Of a DNA stretch of 64,000 nt, positions 1-8,664 are shown piece after piece. The translations under genes and the position numbers were made by a program. Numbering within the stretch: the stretch's first letter is position 1; every line of letters begins with the position of its first letter. The notes below the pieces were generated by a model. That model saw nothing but the letters and a program-made list of their open reading frames with translations. It searched no databases and was not told where the DNA came from. Origin of the DNA: Vibrio mytili (GTDB lineage Bacteria; Pseudomonadota; Gammaproteobacteria; Enterobacterales; Vibrionaceae); contig NZ_JXOK01000026.1 in NCBI RefSeq assembly GCF_000830505.1, positions 62,001-126,000 on the forward strand. The letters are read 5' to 3'.

Positions 1-185
1 TGCCACTCCTTAGCGATCAGCGAGGCTCCATTTTTCCATTCACTATAATCACAATTTGTCATTTTATTTACTGAATTCCATTTTGGCCAATATTCATTAT
101 TTTCTGTCCCCTTAACGTTACCATAGCAAGTTAGCGTTCGAGTAACATCTGAACAACGACCACTTTTATCGAAGGCAGAGCCACC
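1..185 (-). other. Possible fragment of an unknown cysteine/tryptophan-rich protein
   Basis: One minus-strand frame is open across this whole stretch and runs off the left edge. Its translation is rich in Trp and Cys (for example EYWPKWN and NCDYSEW, ending AKEW), which is unusual for random sequence and looks like part of a secreted binding domain. The frame also stays open into the start of the next gene, so no clear start codon can be given. There is no recognised homologue. It may be a real gene continuing to the left, a relic, or chance. Confidence 0.25.
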
Positions 186-992
186 ATGAACGAACCTATT
201 TTTATTATCTATTACATTACAGCAGGTTTGGGCATTGGCTTTCTTGCTGGACTCGTTGGTGTAGGTGGTGGAGGAATGGCCGTCCCTATTTTTGCGCTTC
301 TGTTTTCAATACAGGGAATAGCTGATACAGAAGTGGTCCATCTTGCGTTAGGGACATCGATGGCTTCGATGATTATTACAACATTGGGTAGCATGCGCGC
401 TCACTACAAAAAAAAGAATGTTGACTCGATAATGGTGATAAAAATGTTGAGCGGAGTTCTAGTCGGAACATTTTGTGCGACATTCGTGGCATCGTATCTA
501 CAGGGAGTCTATCTGGCAGGATTTTTCAGCGTATTCATGTTGTATATAGCTTATAAAATGTTTCTTAACACTGAGCATGAGTACAATCCAAATCCACATG
601 GGGCCATAGGTAATGTCACGGTAGGCTCTGTCATTGGCTCTGTATCAGCACTTGTCTCTATAAGCGGTGCGGGCTTGATCATCCCTTACCTTGTCCAGCA
701 AAATTTTGAGGTAAAACGTGCTATTGGCACATCTGCTGCGATAGGCTTCCCTATCGCGCTATCTGGAAGCCTCGGATACATGTTAAACGGATGGGAAAAT
801 ACAGATTGGAACAACTTAGTATTAGGATATATATACCTTCCTGCAATGATCAGCTTCTCCATTAGCAGCTACTTAACTACTAGCCTCGGAGTACGTTGCG
901 CAGAGTATTTCCCAAATAATGTTCTTAAGAAGATCGTTGGTATTTTGTGTGTTCTTCTAAGTTTCAAAATGTTGGTACAGGTACTTAATTAG
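186..992 (+). CDS. TauE/SafE-family membrane permease
   Basis: A 268-residue integral membrane protein of the TauE/SafE (DUF81) family, whose members export or import sulfite, sulfonates or other small anions. The N-terminal GLGIGFLAGLVGVGGGGMAV segment is the glycine-rich family signature. A second glycine/serine-rich repeat (SISGAGLIIPYL, about residue 155) starts the second half, giving the usual two-repeat layout of about eight membrane segments. Length is normal for the family. The start ATG follows a weak GAGCC-type ribosome site. The gene stands alone, with no linked sulfur genes, so its substrate cannot be inferred. Confidence 0.85.
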   Translation: MNEPIFIIYYITAGLGIGFLAGLVGVGGGGMAVPIFALLFSIQGIADTEVVHLALGTSMASMIITTLGSMRAHYKKKNVDSIMVIKMLSGVLVGTFCATFVASYLQGVYLAGFFSVFMLYIAYKMFLNTEHEYNPNPHGAIGNVTVGSVIGSVSALVSISGAGLIIPYLVQQNFEVKRAIGTSAAIGFPIALSGSLGYMLNGWENTDWNNLVLGYIYLPAMISFSISSYLTTSLGVRCAEYFPNNVLKKIVGILCVLLSFKMLVQVLN

Positions 993-1165
993 GGCAAATA
1001 ATACTGTCATCAGCAGGTCTTACAATATGATGTAGGGACAACCTGCTGTTGCACATCCATTATTTATTTGATGATTATCGTGTTGTGCTTAAAGGCGTAA
1101 CTAATTTTAGAGTCGAGGCAAGCCATTAAAAACGCAAAAACTTACACCACGCTTTGCTGGTTCAA

Positions 1166-1200
1166 GCAGACAATGCGTAAGAAAGCTCCGCATTGTCTGC
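1166..1200. terminator. Perfect 12-bp hairpin between convergent genes
   Basis: GCAGACAATGCG (1166-1177) and its exact complement (1189-1200) are separated by 11 bases. It lies between the plus-strand permease and the 3' end of the minus-strand hydrolase, where a shared terminator is expected. No long T-run follows on either strand, so termination strength is uncertain. Confidence 0.5.
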
Positions 1201-1205
1201 TATTC

Positions 1206-2219
1206 TTATGACTTTGTTAACCTAGCCAGAATTACATCCAAAATGTTCTGGTGATTGTCCTGTCTGGAAACCTCGTCACGCTCCTGGCAAAGTGCTTCTT
1301 CCCCTTCTGATGTGAGAATTTTAATGCCACGTTCAGTACATTCTGCGAACGCACTAAACTGAGTCGCACTGGGAATCTCTTGAAGTGTTACATTGGGAAG
1401 AGTAACGAGTGATTCAGCAGGTATCAGTGCGGGATGTTGCTGAGCAGAAAGCGTCACCACGGTGATGGCATTGTTCATCAACGCCAGCGTTTCAGGGGCA
1501 AAGGTTTTCGTTAGCTCTGGGTCGATAACGACGACGGATTTCAGTCTGTTTTCAGACTGAAATCGGGGGAATTTTTGATCCGGGATGTTGGTAATATCAA
1601 CGTTATTTTCACGTAACCAATGACAGTCGATATTGGTGTCATCGTGACACGATGTTCGGTATTTTTCCGGGCTTATTTGTGCTCCGGAGAGCATCAGCAT
1701 AGATGTGCCGCCCAGAAAAAAGCCGACCCCCTGCACTTTATCAGTATCTACGCCTCCGGACAGTATCCCGACCGAACTTAATTCGTTCAGCCCAAGCACC
1801 AAATCACTGGTTCTGAATCTGATTTCATCAACAGCCATTTCCGCACTGATTTCGTTCGGTTCAGGAGGCTTGGGGATAATAATGACATAACCTTGTTGCG
1901 CCAGGCTTGAGGCTATCCAACCATTGTGGGAAAACGCTGACCGTGTTCCGCCCTGTGACAAAAGCACAACGGGAAATTTTCCACTAGCTAAAGGGGCATC
2001 TAACTGTGTTTCCACTGATTTAAAAATGTTACCCCTACCAAACGTGAAGTTGGTTTTTTCGCTCGTCGTAGGATACCAGTAGTAGACTTCTACAGGCTTG
2101 CTTCTCTCTTCACTGAATACCGTTTTGACTGTTAGCGCAGAATGATATTTCGGCTCCTTCGCACTTACACTGAAACATGATATAGCGACTAGAAACGACA
2201 TCATTATCTTGGCTTTCAT
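1206..2219 (-). CDS. Secreted alpha/beta hydrolase-like protein lacking the nucleophile serine
   Basis: A 337-residue protein starting at MKAKIMM, preceded by GAGGG at good spacing. An upstream in-frame ATG would add 29 residues that look uncoded and would bury the signal peptide. The N-terminus (basic, hydrophobic, then SVSAKE) is a signal peptide, so the product is probably periplasmic. The fold resembles the predicted dienelactone-hydrolase/PAF-acetylhydrolase group: a strand ending PVVLLSQGG gives the oxyanion region, and KVQGVGFFLGGTS lies where the nucleophile elbow GxSxG is expected. Here the elbow reads GFFLG, with Phe in place of Ser. The protein may therefore be non-catalytic or use another residue. 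It is a single gene, convergent with the TauE-like gene. Confidence 0.65.
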   Translation of the reverse strand: MKAKIMMSFLVAISCFSVSAKEPKYHSALTVKTVFSEERSKPVEVYYWYPTTSEKTNFTFGRGNIFKSVETQLDAPLASGKFPVVLLSQGGTRSAFSHNGWIASSLAQQGYVIIIPKPPEPNEISAEMAVDEIRFRTSDLVLGLNELSSVGILSGGVDTDKVQGVGFFLGGTSMLMLSGAQISPEKYRTSCHDDTNIDCHWLRENNVDITNIPDQKFPRFQSENRLKSVVVIDPELTKTFAPETLALMNNAITVVTLSAQQHPALIPAESLVTLPNVTLQEIPSATQFSAFAECTERGIKILTSEGEEALCQERDEVSRQDNHQNILDVILARLTKS

Positions 2220-2521
2220 TTTGCCCTCAGCCGACCAACACATTGTTCTGCACGGCATCTGGAAACAATAACGCGCAGGAGATTCTCCATTTATTATGCG
2301 AAACATAGCAATAAAGTTACTAGGAGTCGAGTAATCTAAAGCAAGTGTTTGCTATGAACTGCGCCAGCATAACTCTTGAGAAAAACGTGCTAGCCGTTTT
2401 ACTAAATTTGCAATTTTCGAATAACTATAGGGAGGATGAGTAACCTAGCTCAGAGTCCAAAGCTACTAGATAAGGAACAGTTTACAGGTCTCAGTTGCAA
2501 CTCTGCAGTAGAAACAGCTAA

Positions 2522-2731
2522 TCAATCTAAACCAAGATCTCGTTTCATGTGCTCACTAAGCTCATCTTTACTTGGTAAATTAATATTATTCTTTCTGTGG
2601 CGAATTATCATTTCATCACCAAATAGAGTAACAAACACTTTTGTGTAATACTGAATAACACTATTTATCATGGTTATAATAAATTCGCGATAACATCTAT
2701 ACTTCTTCTTATTTATAACTTCTTCTTTCAT
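2522..2731 (-). CDS. Small DUF1127-like protein
   Basis: A 69-residue protein with a basic N-terminal half and a C-terminal ELSEHMKRDLGLD tail. This matches the L(S/D)xHxxRDIGL signature of DUF1127-type small proteins. AGAGAG lies just upstream of the ATG. It is transcribed away from the LysR gene at 2901, so the two may share a regulatory region. An overlapping 70-codon frame on the plus strand has no family features and was discarded. DUF1127 proteins in other proteobacteria affect RNA turnover or phosphate and carbon metabolism; nothing here shows which. Confidence 0.5.
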   Translation of the reverse strand: MKEEVINKKKYRCYREFIITMINSVIQYYTKVFVTLFGDEMIIRHRKNNINLPSKDELSEHMKRDLGLD

Positions 2732-2900
2732 AGTTTACTCTCTGCTTTTATTAGGTTATATAAATATTTAAAAACACATAAAAATAATTAATAATATCAA
2801 TAATTATAAAAATATAACTTTCATCATCCGACAAAAGCTAGTTATACTTAACGGGCATTTAAAAGACAACGTGACTCAGAGTTGCAAATAGGTAACAATC

Positions 2901-3731
2901 ATGGAATTGATGAACAATGAGCTAATCTGCTTTGCAGCAATTTGTAAGCATCTTTCTTTGACGGAGGCTTCAAAGGAGCTTGGAAAGTCAAAGGCTCAAG
3001 TAAGCCGTCAACTGGCAAACCTAGAAAAACAGCTTGGGGTTACGCTCGTTCATCGAACAACAAGAAAACTTGTTCTGACTGATCATGGTGAAAGCATCAA
3101 AGAACTTGCCATCGAAGCTTTAGATAATTTACAAGAATTGAATTACAGAGCAAAATCACTGAGTGATTGCATTAGTGGAAAATTTAAAATAACAATGCCT
3201 AATTCGATAGCCTCTTCTATTTTTGGTGAGGTTCTAAAAGGCCTTAAAGAGCGATATCCTGCTGTTAACTTTGAAATATCCTCAAGTAATAGCATTGAAA
3301 ACTTATTAGAAAGCAATGTAGACATGGCAATTAGACTTAATAACGTTGTTGATGATGCATTAATTGCACATAAAGTAGCAAATTATAACGATGTTTTAAT
3401 ATCAAAAATTGACGATACTAAAAATAAAACTTTACTCATATATAAAAACCACTCGTGCAAAGAGTTGATAAAAGAGAATTACAATGATGTCATTGAAGTT
3501 GATAATACATCCATTTTAATGAACTTTGTTGCTAGAGGAATCGGTGTTGGCGTCATTCCAAATTATCTTATGAAAGATAGCCACATAGATAGGCATATCC
3601 ATATTGTGGACACTTTCGATACGGAAAGTTCGATGTATATCGCTTACCCTTATCAAAATCCACTGCCGAGAAAATTGGCCGAGATCTCAGCTTTCATTCG
3701 AGCAGAATTGGACAGTATTTTGAGTCGATAA
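2901..3731 (+). CDS. LysR-family transcriptional regulator
   Basis: A 276-residue protein with the LysR layout: an N-terminal winged helix-turn-helix (SLTEASKELGKSKAQVSRQL, about residues 18-37), then the conserved LVHRTTRKLVLTDHG segment, then a periplasmic-binding-like effector domain. It is about 20-25 residues shorter than most relatives, mainly in the effector domain, which is unusually rich in Asn and Asp. Base composition is more AT-rich than the neighbours, which hints at acquisition. The divergent small gene at 2522-2731 is the only obvious local target. Confidence 0.85.
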   Translation: MELMNNELICFAAICKHLSLTEASKELGKSKAQVSRQLANLEKQLGVTLVHRTTRKLVLTDHGESIKELAIEALDNLQELNYRAKSLSDCISGKFKITMPNSIASSIFGEVLKGLKERYPAVNFEISSSNSIENLLESNVDMAIRLNNVVDDALIAHKVANYNDVLISKIDDTKNKTLLIYKNHSCKELIKENYNDVIEVDNTSILMNFVARGIGVGVIPNYLMKDSHIDRHIHIVDTFDTESSMYIAYPYQNPLPRKLAEISAFIRAELDSILSR

Positions 3732-4353
3732 GTGCCATTGATTATGTAAAGTACGGCACCCAGACCGCTCTGATATTTTAAAACCAAAGACCAGGAATTT
3801 TTCGCGATTTTATAACAACGCACGCTATACAAGTATATAGTCTGTTCTTATTATTTTTGAACGAGAACTTGTTTAGAGGTGGTTAGAGCTATCGCTGTTG
3901 TCACCCAATCTGATGATGCTAAGAACGTGTTGCGAATGTTCGTACAGACACATCTTTGGACAATTTCGAGTTCGGGATTGCGTTTCAGACTGCACAGTTC
4001 GGATAACTTCAGATAAGTGACCTGCTCCCCAAAAACTAGTCCAGTCGGTCCTTAGTAACATCCGTTTGGTTGTGTTTGTAGTAGCTCATATCAGATCTTA
4101 CAGTTTCGGTGAATATGGCAGAACTTCATCGGGCATAAGGCAATGAACGAGGTACTGACGGCCACAATGTCTGAACTATTTCCATTTTAAATGCCTGATA
4201 TTAAACAATGACTTAATGTTGTTTTAATCGACCTTCATGGTGGTTACTAAAAGTTAACTAATTGCACTAGGGATGCAGGTAACCATAATAAACCGCAAGA
4301 CAGCGAAATCATTATTCGCTTTGTAAACATCCAAATATTGAAGGGTTAATATC
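3732..4353. other. Gene-free stretch with a possible insertion-sequence end
   Basis: No convincing gene is seen in 620 bases. Around 4018-4055 the sequence tgacctgctccccaaaaact followed by agtccag resembles the terminal repeat of IS3-type elements. The adjoining minus-strand frame (3873-4061) reads like translated IS border sequence rather than a protein. No transposase remains, so at most this is a solo end or relic. Confidence 0.3.
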
Positions 4354-4938
4354 ATGAGTAACGTCCTAATCATTAACGCACACGAACCATCTCCATTTTC
4401 TGAAGGCAAACTCAATACGGCTTTAGTTGAAAAAGCTCGTACCCAGTTAGAATCAAAGGGTCACGAAGTTCGCGTTGTCACAATGCAAGATGACATCGTC
4501 GTTGACGAGCAACTGGCGAACTTTGAATGGGCAGATCGAGTGATCCTACAGTCACCTGTCAATTGGATGACCATCCCATGGTCTTTCAAGAAATACATGG
4601 ATGAAGTATTCACTGCGGGGATGGGAGGTGCGCTCTGTGCCTTTGATGGCAGAACGCCAGAAGAACCAAAGAAAAATTATGGAACAGGCGGCACTCGTAC
4701 CAATACCAAATACATGCTTTCTTTCACATTCAATGCGCCAGAAGGGTCATTTAATGATGATAGCGAATACTTATTCCAAGGTCGCAGTGTGGATGACTTG
4801 ATGTTCCACATGCACGCAAACTTCCGCTTCTTTGGCATGACGGCACTGCCAACCTTTGCTTGCTACGACGTGATGAAAAACGCAGACATTGAGAACGACT
4901 TTGCTCGCTTTGAAGCCCATCTAGACGCACACTTCTAA
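4354..4938 (+). CDS. mdaB: NAD(P)H:quinone oxidoreductase, MdaB type
   Basis: A 194-residue flavodoxin-fold protein close in length and sequence to E. coli MdaB (modulator of drug activity B). MdaB reduces quinones by two electrons using NAD(P)H and FAD, avoiding semiquinone radicals. Matching features are the [16 protein letters not shown] start, [30 protein letters not shown], and the [10 protein letters not shown] segment near residue 130. It begins a same-strand run of four redox genes: the next gene starts 10 bases downstream with AAGGAGG between them. A nearby HxlR regulator is the likely controller. Confidence 0.88.
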   Translation: MSNVLIINAHEPSPFSEGKLNTALVEKARTQLESKGHEVRVVTMQDDIVVDEQLANFEWADRVILQSPVNWMTIPWSFKKYMDEVFTAGMGGALCAFDGRTPEEPKKNYGTGGTRTNTKYMLSFTFNAPEGSFNDDSEYLFQGRSVDDLMFHMHANFRFFGMTALPTFACYDVMKNADIENDFARFEAHLDAHF

Positions 4939-4948
4939 GGAGGTAGTC

Positions 4949-5515
4949 ATGAGCACTGAATTTACTTACTACAATGCAGAAACGGCCCCTGACGAGTCTA
5001 AAGAACTGGTCGCTCAGTCAATAAAAGGCTTCGGTATGCTGCCAAACCTGCACGCCGTTCTCGCCGAAGCGCCGGCAACCTACGAGGCATACAACACAGC
5101 CTTCGACCTGTTTATGAAAAACACAACGTTCAGTCCATTGGAGCAGCAGGTGGTCTTTATGACCGCAAACTTTGAAAATAACTGTCACTACTGTGTTCCT
5201 GGTCATACATGGATGATGAAGGCGGGCAAAATGCCAGATGACGTGATTGAAGCATTGCGTGAAGGCACCGTCATTCCTGATGCCAAGCTACAAGTACTGC
5301 ATGATTTTACCAAGGCACTGCTCGATAACCGTGGTCATATCGGTGATGAAAAACTGCAAGCATTCTTCGACGCTGGATTTACTAAACGTCAAGCGCTGGA
5401 AGTGCTGACTGGTCTGGCTGCTAAGCTTATCTCAAACTTCACTAATGCATTGGCACATACTGAACCCGATGCACCATTCCAGAAGTTTGCGTGGACGCAT
5501 CCTAGCGAACGTTAA
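4949..5515 (+). CDS. AhpD-like carboxymuconolactone decarboxylase-family protein
   Basis: A 188-residue alkylhydroperoxidase D-like protein. The CxxC-containing motif NCHYCVPGHT (about residues 75-84) carries the two redox cysteines and the downstream His expected for peroxidase-type members of the CMD family. The start is set by a strong AAGGAGG eight bases before the ATG. It is almost certainly co-transcribed with mdaB (10-base gap). The likely role is thiol-dependent reduction of organic peroxides or related electrophiles; the physiological substrate is unknown. Confidence 0.8.
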   Translation: MSTEFTYYNAETAPDESKELVAQSIKGFGMLPNLHAVLAEAPATYEAYNTAFDLFMKNTTFSPLEQQVVFMTANFENNCHYCVPGHTWMMKAGKMPDDVIEALREGTVIPDAKLQVLHDFTKALLDNRGHIGDEKLQAFFDAGFTKRQALEVLTGLAAKLISNFTNALAHTEPDAPFQKFAWTHPSER

Positions 5516-5591
5516 ACTTAGTCAAAGATAGCAAACGCAAAGCAAAGCACTGTTTGACGCGTGAGCACAGTGCTTTGAGTAGGAAACTTAT

Positions 5592-6248
5592 ATGAATAAT
5601 ACAATTAAGCTCGACATTATTAGTGATGTTGTCTGCCCGTGGTGCATCATTGGATATAACCATTTAAATGCAGCAATCAAACAGCTTGGCATTGAAGATC
5701 GGGTCGAGATTGAGTGGCAGCCTTTTGAACTGAACCCTGATATGCCTGCCGAAGGTGAAAACCTTCGAGATCACGTTGCTCGTAAATATGGCAGTAGCGC
5801 AGAGGAAAGTAAAAACGCGCGTATTCGTATCGCTAGTATTGGTGCGGAGCATGGCTTCAAGTTTAACTACTTTGATGACATGAAGATGGTGAACACATTT
5901 GACGCACACCTTTTACTTGATTACGCCAAGAGTATGGGCAAGCAAACTGAACTAAAATTGCGTTTATTTACCGCCTTTTTCAGTGAGCAGAAAGACGTCT
6001 CTGACCGCGAGATTCTTAAGCAAGAGCTAATTGCTGTAGATCTTGACCCCGAAGAAGGAATACGTTGGCTAGATGATGTGCAGCGACGAAGCTCAGTCCG
6101 TAGTACAGAGAAACAATGGCAAAAAATGGGCGTATCGAGTGTGCCAACGGTGATTTTCAATGGGGAACATGGTGTTTCTGGTGCGCATCCAGTGGAAGGT
6201 TACAAACAGATCTTAGCTGAGTTAATGGCTCAGGCGAATCAGTACTAG
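5592..6248 (+). CDS. DsbA-family (FrnE-like) thiol oxidoreductase
   Basis: A 218-residue cytoplasmic DsbA-fold protein. The active site VVCPWC lies at about residues 13-18, followed by the helical insertion, and the C-terminal part has the cis-proline loop SSVPTVIF (about residue 180). There is no signal peptide, which fits the FrnE/2-hydroxychromene-2-carboxylate isomerase-like branch rather than periplasmic DsbA. It lies 76 bases after the AhpD-like gene on the same strand. FrnE-like proteins act as disulfide isomerases in oxidative stress. Confidence 0.82.
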   Translation: MNNTIKLDIISDVVCPWCIIGYNHLNAAIKQLGIEDRVEIEWQPFELNPDMPAEGENLRDHVARKYGSSAEESKNARIRIASIGAEHGFKFNYFDDMKMVNTFDAHLLLDYAKSMGKQTELKLRLFTAFFSEQKDVSDREILKQELIAVDLDPEEGIRWLDDVQRRSSVRSTEKQWQKMGVSSVPTVIFNGEHGVSGAHPVEGYKQILAELMAQANQY

Positions 6249-6333
6249 GTTACTAAAAGTACACTGGTTGCAACTTATTTCTTAGTGTCTTATCTTTTTC
6301 TAACTAGTTCTGACCTCAATCTCAGGAGCCCAG

Positions 6334-6873
6334 ATGACATACTCACAAAAACTAAAAGCGGATGACGTTTTTCCTACAATAGAGGCAACAAAGCTTGATG
6401 GAACCAAAGTCAAGTTAGGTCAACCTCAAGGTGATGCAACATGGCAAGCAGTTTTTGTCTATCGTGGTAAACACTGTCCACTTTGCACCAAGTACCTCAA
6501 TGAAATTGAGACCTATAAACAGGCCTTTATTGAGGCGGGCGTTGATATTCTGGCTGTCTCTGGTGACTCGAAGCAACAATTGGAGCAACACCTAGAAAAG
6601 CTCGATATCAGTTTTCCAATCGCCTATGGTCTTACTGAGCAACAAATGAAGATTTTAGGGCTCTACATATCGCTACCACGCTCCGAAGCTGAAACCGACC
6701 ATAACTTTGCAGAGCCGGGGTTGTTTGTGGTCAATGAGCACGGCAACCTACACGTGGTTGACCTATCTAATAACCCGTTTGTAAGACCAGAGCTCGGTGC
6801 ACTGACCCGAGGTTTGGCATGGATTCGTAACCCAGAAAACCACTACCCTATCCGTGGCACACTAGACTACTGA
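6334..6873 (+). CDS. Peroxiredoxin-like (AhpC/TSA) protein
   Basis: A 179-residue thioredoxin-fold protein of the redoxin/AhpC-TSA superfamily. YRGKHCPLCTKYL (about residues 44-56) gives a CxxC centre where peroxiredoxins have their peroxidatic cysteine, followed by VDILAVSGDS, typical of these proteins. AGGAG sits upstream of the ATG. It is the last gene of the redox run and is followed by a hairpin terminator. It probably acts as a thiol peroxidase or bacterioferritin-comigratory-type protein, with the neighbouring thiol oxidoreductases as partners. Confidence 0.8.
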   Translation: MTYSQKLKADDVFPTIEATKLDGTKVKLGQPQGDATWQAVFVYRGKHCPLCTKYLNEIETYKQAFIEAGVDILAVSGDSKQQLEQHLEKLDISFPIAYGLTEQQMKILGLYISLPRSEAETDHNFAEPGLFVVNEHGNLHVVDLSNNPFVRPELGALTRGLAWIRNPENHYPIRGTLDY

Positions 6874-6893
6874 ACCTCCAGTTTGAAATACGA

Positions 6894-6918
6894 CAAGGCA
6901 ACTGTTTAGGTTGCCTTG
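6894..6918. terminator. Hairpin between convergent redox run and HxlR gene
   Basis: CAAGGCAAC (6894-6902) pairs exactly with GTTGCCTTG (6910-6918) around a 7-base loop. It lies just past the peroxiredoxin-like gene and before the 3' end of the minus-strand HxlR gene. Confidence 0.65.
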
Positions 6919-6975
6919 CTACGTTATAAAAGGGAAGTGATGAAGGTCACTCACGCTATTTAAGCGGAACATTCA

Positions 6976-7356
6976 TTATTTGAGTTGCACATTGTTGCTT
7001 TCTGACCATTTTCTCAATGCATCGAGAATCGTTAACGCACTGCGCCCAAACTCGGTGAGTTCGTAACTGACTGCCAGCGGTTTTTCATTGAGCACACGAC
7101 GTATTACCATGTTCTCACTTTCTAGTTCTTTTAGACGCTGGTCGACCATCTTCTTGCTTGCACCACCCAACATTCTTGAAAGATCATTGAATCTCACAGG
7201 GCCATCTTTCAGATGGTAGATGATGGAGCCCTTCCATTTGGAGCCCAAAATCCTCATGCCTTTTTCGATCGCACAAGGCTCGGTACAAGCATCAACAACG
7301 CTCTTACGCCCTTTTGGGTCAACTTTAACTTGTGCTTTCATACAGCCCCGCGTCAT
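6976..7356 (-). CDS. HxlR-family transcriptional regulator
   Basis: A 126-residue winged-helix regulator of the HxlR/MarR-like group. Family hallmarks are the Cys near residue 27 in CAIEKGMRILGSKWKGSI, PVRFNDLSRMLGGASKKMVDQ for helix-turn-helix, and YELTEFGRSAL for the wing. HxlR proteins often sense electrophiles, quinones or aldehydes through cysteines; this one has Cys at about positions 5, 23 and 27. A shorter start at MKAQVK (7341) is equally possible. It is convergent with the mdaB-to-peroxiredoxin run, so the link to that run is inferred from proximity and biochemistry. Confidence 0.85.
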   Translation of the reverse strand: MTRGCMKAQVKVDPKGRKSVVDACTEPCAIEKGMRILGSKWKGSIIYHLKDGPVRFNDLSRMLGGASKKMVDQRLKELESENMVIRRVLNEKPLAVSYELTEFGRSALTILDALRKWSESNNVQLK

Positions 7357-7584
7357 TTTGAGAAGTAACGTAACTTATCAGCACTGACAATAAAAACGTC
7401 ACTCAGAGTTATTGAATACGCTCAGCGAATTAGGTGTAAGAGTGGGCACCTAATGGCGAGAGTCTTGCGGTATATTTTAGTTACCTAGAGATTGAATGCA
7501 ACCAGTATGCTTCTAGTAACCTGCCATTCCCCCCGAAAAATAACAGCAGCCAAAAGAAGGTTGCATTAATCAGTTTAGTTGGCC

Positions 7585-7713
7585 TTAACAAGCGGCACTG
7601 ATCAAGTTGCCTTCTATCTCAAGCTCAAGGCGTGTGCGGATACGCCAGATATCTTCAAGTTTAAATGGCTTCTTTTGTCCTAAGTGTCTTCTCTGTTTAT
7701 TAGTAATTACCAT
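7585..7713 (-). pseudogene. N-terminal fragment of a tyrosine recombinase/integrase
   Basis: Starting from an ATG at 7713, the first 32 or so residues (MVITNKQRRHLGQ, KKPFKLEDIWRIRTRLEL) match the start of a short tyrosine-type integrase common in Vibrio and other gammaproteobacteria. The match breaks off after EGNL and a stop follows at once. The rest of the roughly 200-residue protein, including all catalytic residues, is missing. The fragment lies beside an IS66 remnant and marks a site of earlier mobile-element activity. Confidence 0.55.
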
Positions 7714-7848
7714 GCTCCACCTCCATAGGTTGTTTGAGTAACTAGATAATTTTGGAAATGACAATTTTGGATAACATTTCCTAATGCGATATGGGGCCGT
7801 CACTTTGTTTGGGGCAAATACTCTAAGAAGGAATGGGGCATTTCTGTT

Positions 7849-8271
7849 TTGAAACGCCCATCTGCTGAAAAAAGAAAAGCAGAACGTCAACTGCATGCCA
7901 AACCAATACTGGATGAGTTATACGAGTGGATGACGACTCAGCAAGTGATAGAGTCTAGCTCGCTGGGTAAGGCGATAAAATACACGCTTGGCCAATGGCC
8001 GAAACTCATCCGCTATATCGATAACGGTCACTTATCTATAGACAATAATCGAGCCGAACGCGCCATTAAACCGCTGGTCATTGGCAGAAAGAACTGGCTC
8101 TTCTCGACCAACCCGAATGGAGCTGAAGCGAGTGCGATGCTTTACAGCATCGTTGAAACCGCGAAAGCCAATGGTCTCAGCCTCTACGACTATATGGTCA
8201 AGTGCATGAAGGAGTTGGCGAAAGCTGAGCCTGATATCGATGCGCTTCTACCATGTAACTTCAAACACTAG
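7849..8271 (+). pseudogene. tnpC: C-terminal fragment of IS66-family transposase (TnpC)
   Basis: The 140-residue frame matches the end of IS66 transposases: helical linker, then YIDNGHLSIDNNRAERAIKP with the catalytic Glu of the DDE triad, then GRKNWLFSTNPNGAEASAML and the usual C-terminal helix ending at LLPCNF. Full-length TnpC is about 500 residues, so the first two catalytic Asp residues and the zinc domain are gone, and tnpA/tnpB are absent. It has no proper start: the frame opens at a TTG in the middle of the old gene. It is inactive. Confidence 0.85.
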
Positions 8272-8303
8272 CAAATCGCCCCGTGGGTTCATGAGGCGGA
8301 TAC
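8272..8303 (+). mobile_element. Right terminal end of the truncated IS66 element
   Basis: About 30 bases past the transposase stop the sequence reads cgtgggttcatgaggcggat followed by ac, a typical IS66-type terminal repeat position (outer end complementary to GTATCCGCC). A matching left end was not found, consistent with deletion of the 5' part of the element. Confidence 0.45.
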
Positions 8304-8442
8304 TGACAATCGAGATACTGATTACTTCTTAAAGATAAAAGCGGCTTTCCCAGGAAAGCGCGATGAACCAAAAGCAGTTACACAATATTATTTGCAGGTT
8401 CTTAAACCACCAAGAGCACCAATCTCACGTCGGCCACTTTAA
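8302..8442 (+). pseudogene. 3' fragment of an unknown gene cut by the IS66 element
   Basis: Directly after the IS66 end, one plus-strand frame is open for about 45 codons with protein-like composition (DTDYFLKIKAAFPGKRDEPK, then YYLQVLKPPRAP) and ends at TAA 8440-8442. It has no start of its own, so it looks like the tail of a gene whose front was replaced by the insertion sequence. Not recognised. Confidence 0.35.
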
Positions 8443-8664
8443 AGAGAACATTAAACAAACTATAAAAACAGAAAAACCAATCGAAAAATAACCACAAGCC
8501 TTAGCTAACTTCAGATAGCTCGGATTATCTCTTATATCACGTCTATCCAACACACCAGTGCGCCCCCAATGCAAAAACTTCAACCCGCCATAAAAAAAAA
8601 CAGCCGCAACCAAAAGCACACCAAGGCTGTCTTTCAACCACACCATCAAATTATCAATGCTCAA
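8425..8664 (-). CDS. Small membrane protein of unknown function
   Basis: A roughly 80-residue protein with two hydrophobic helices (LGVLLVAAVFFYGGLKFL and FSIGFSVFIVCLMFSLKW) around a basic, polar loop. A TTG at 8664 follows a good GAGGGAG site and overlaps the end of the upstream pseudogene; an ATG at 8646 and one at 8685 are alternatives. It is the apparent partner of the decayed gene at 8654-9083, overlapping it as coupled genes do. Function unknown; an immunity- or holin-like role is possible but not shown. Confidence 0.45.
   Translation of the reverse strand: MSIDNLMVWLKDSLGVLLVAAVFFYGGLKFLHWGRTGVLDRRDIRDNPSYLKLAKACGYFSIGFSVFIVCLMFSLKWPT

Noticed and set aside
2436-2648. 70-codon plus-strand frame opposite the DUF1127-like gene
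   Set aside because: Composition is not protein-like and the minus-strand frame carries the RDLGL family tail and a ribosome site.
3873-4061. 62-codon minus-strand frame
   Set aside because: Looks like a translated insertion-sequence border rather than a protein.
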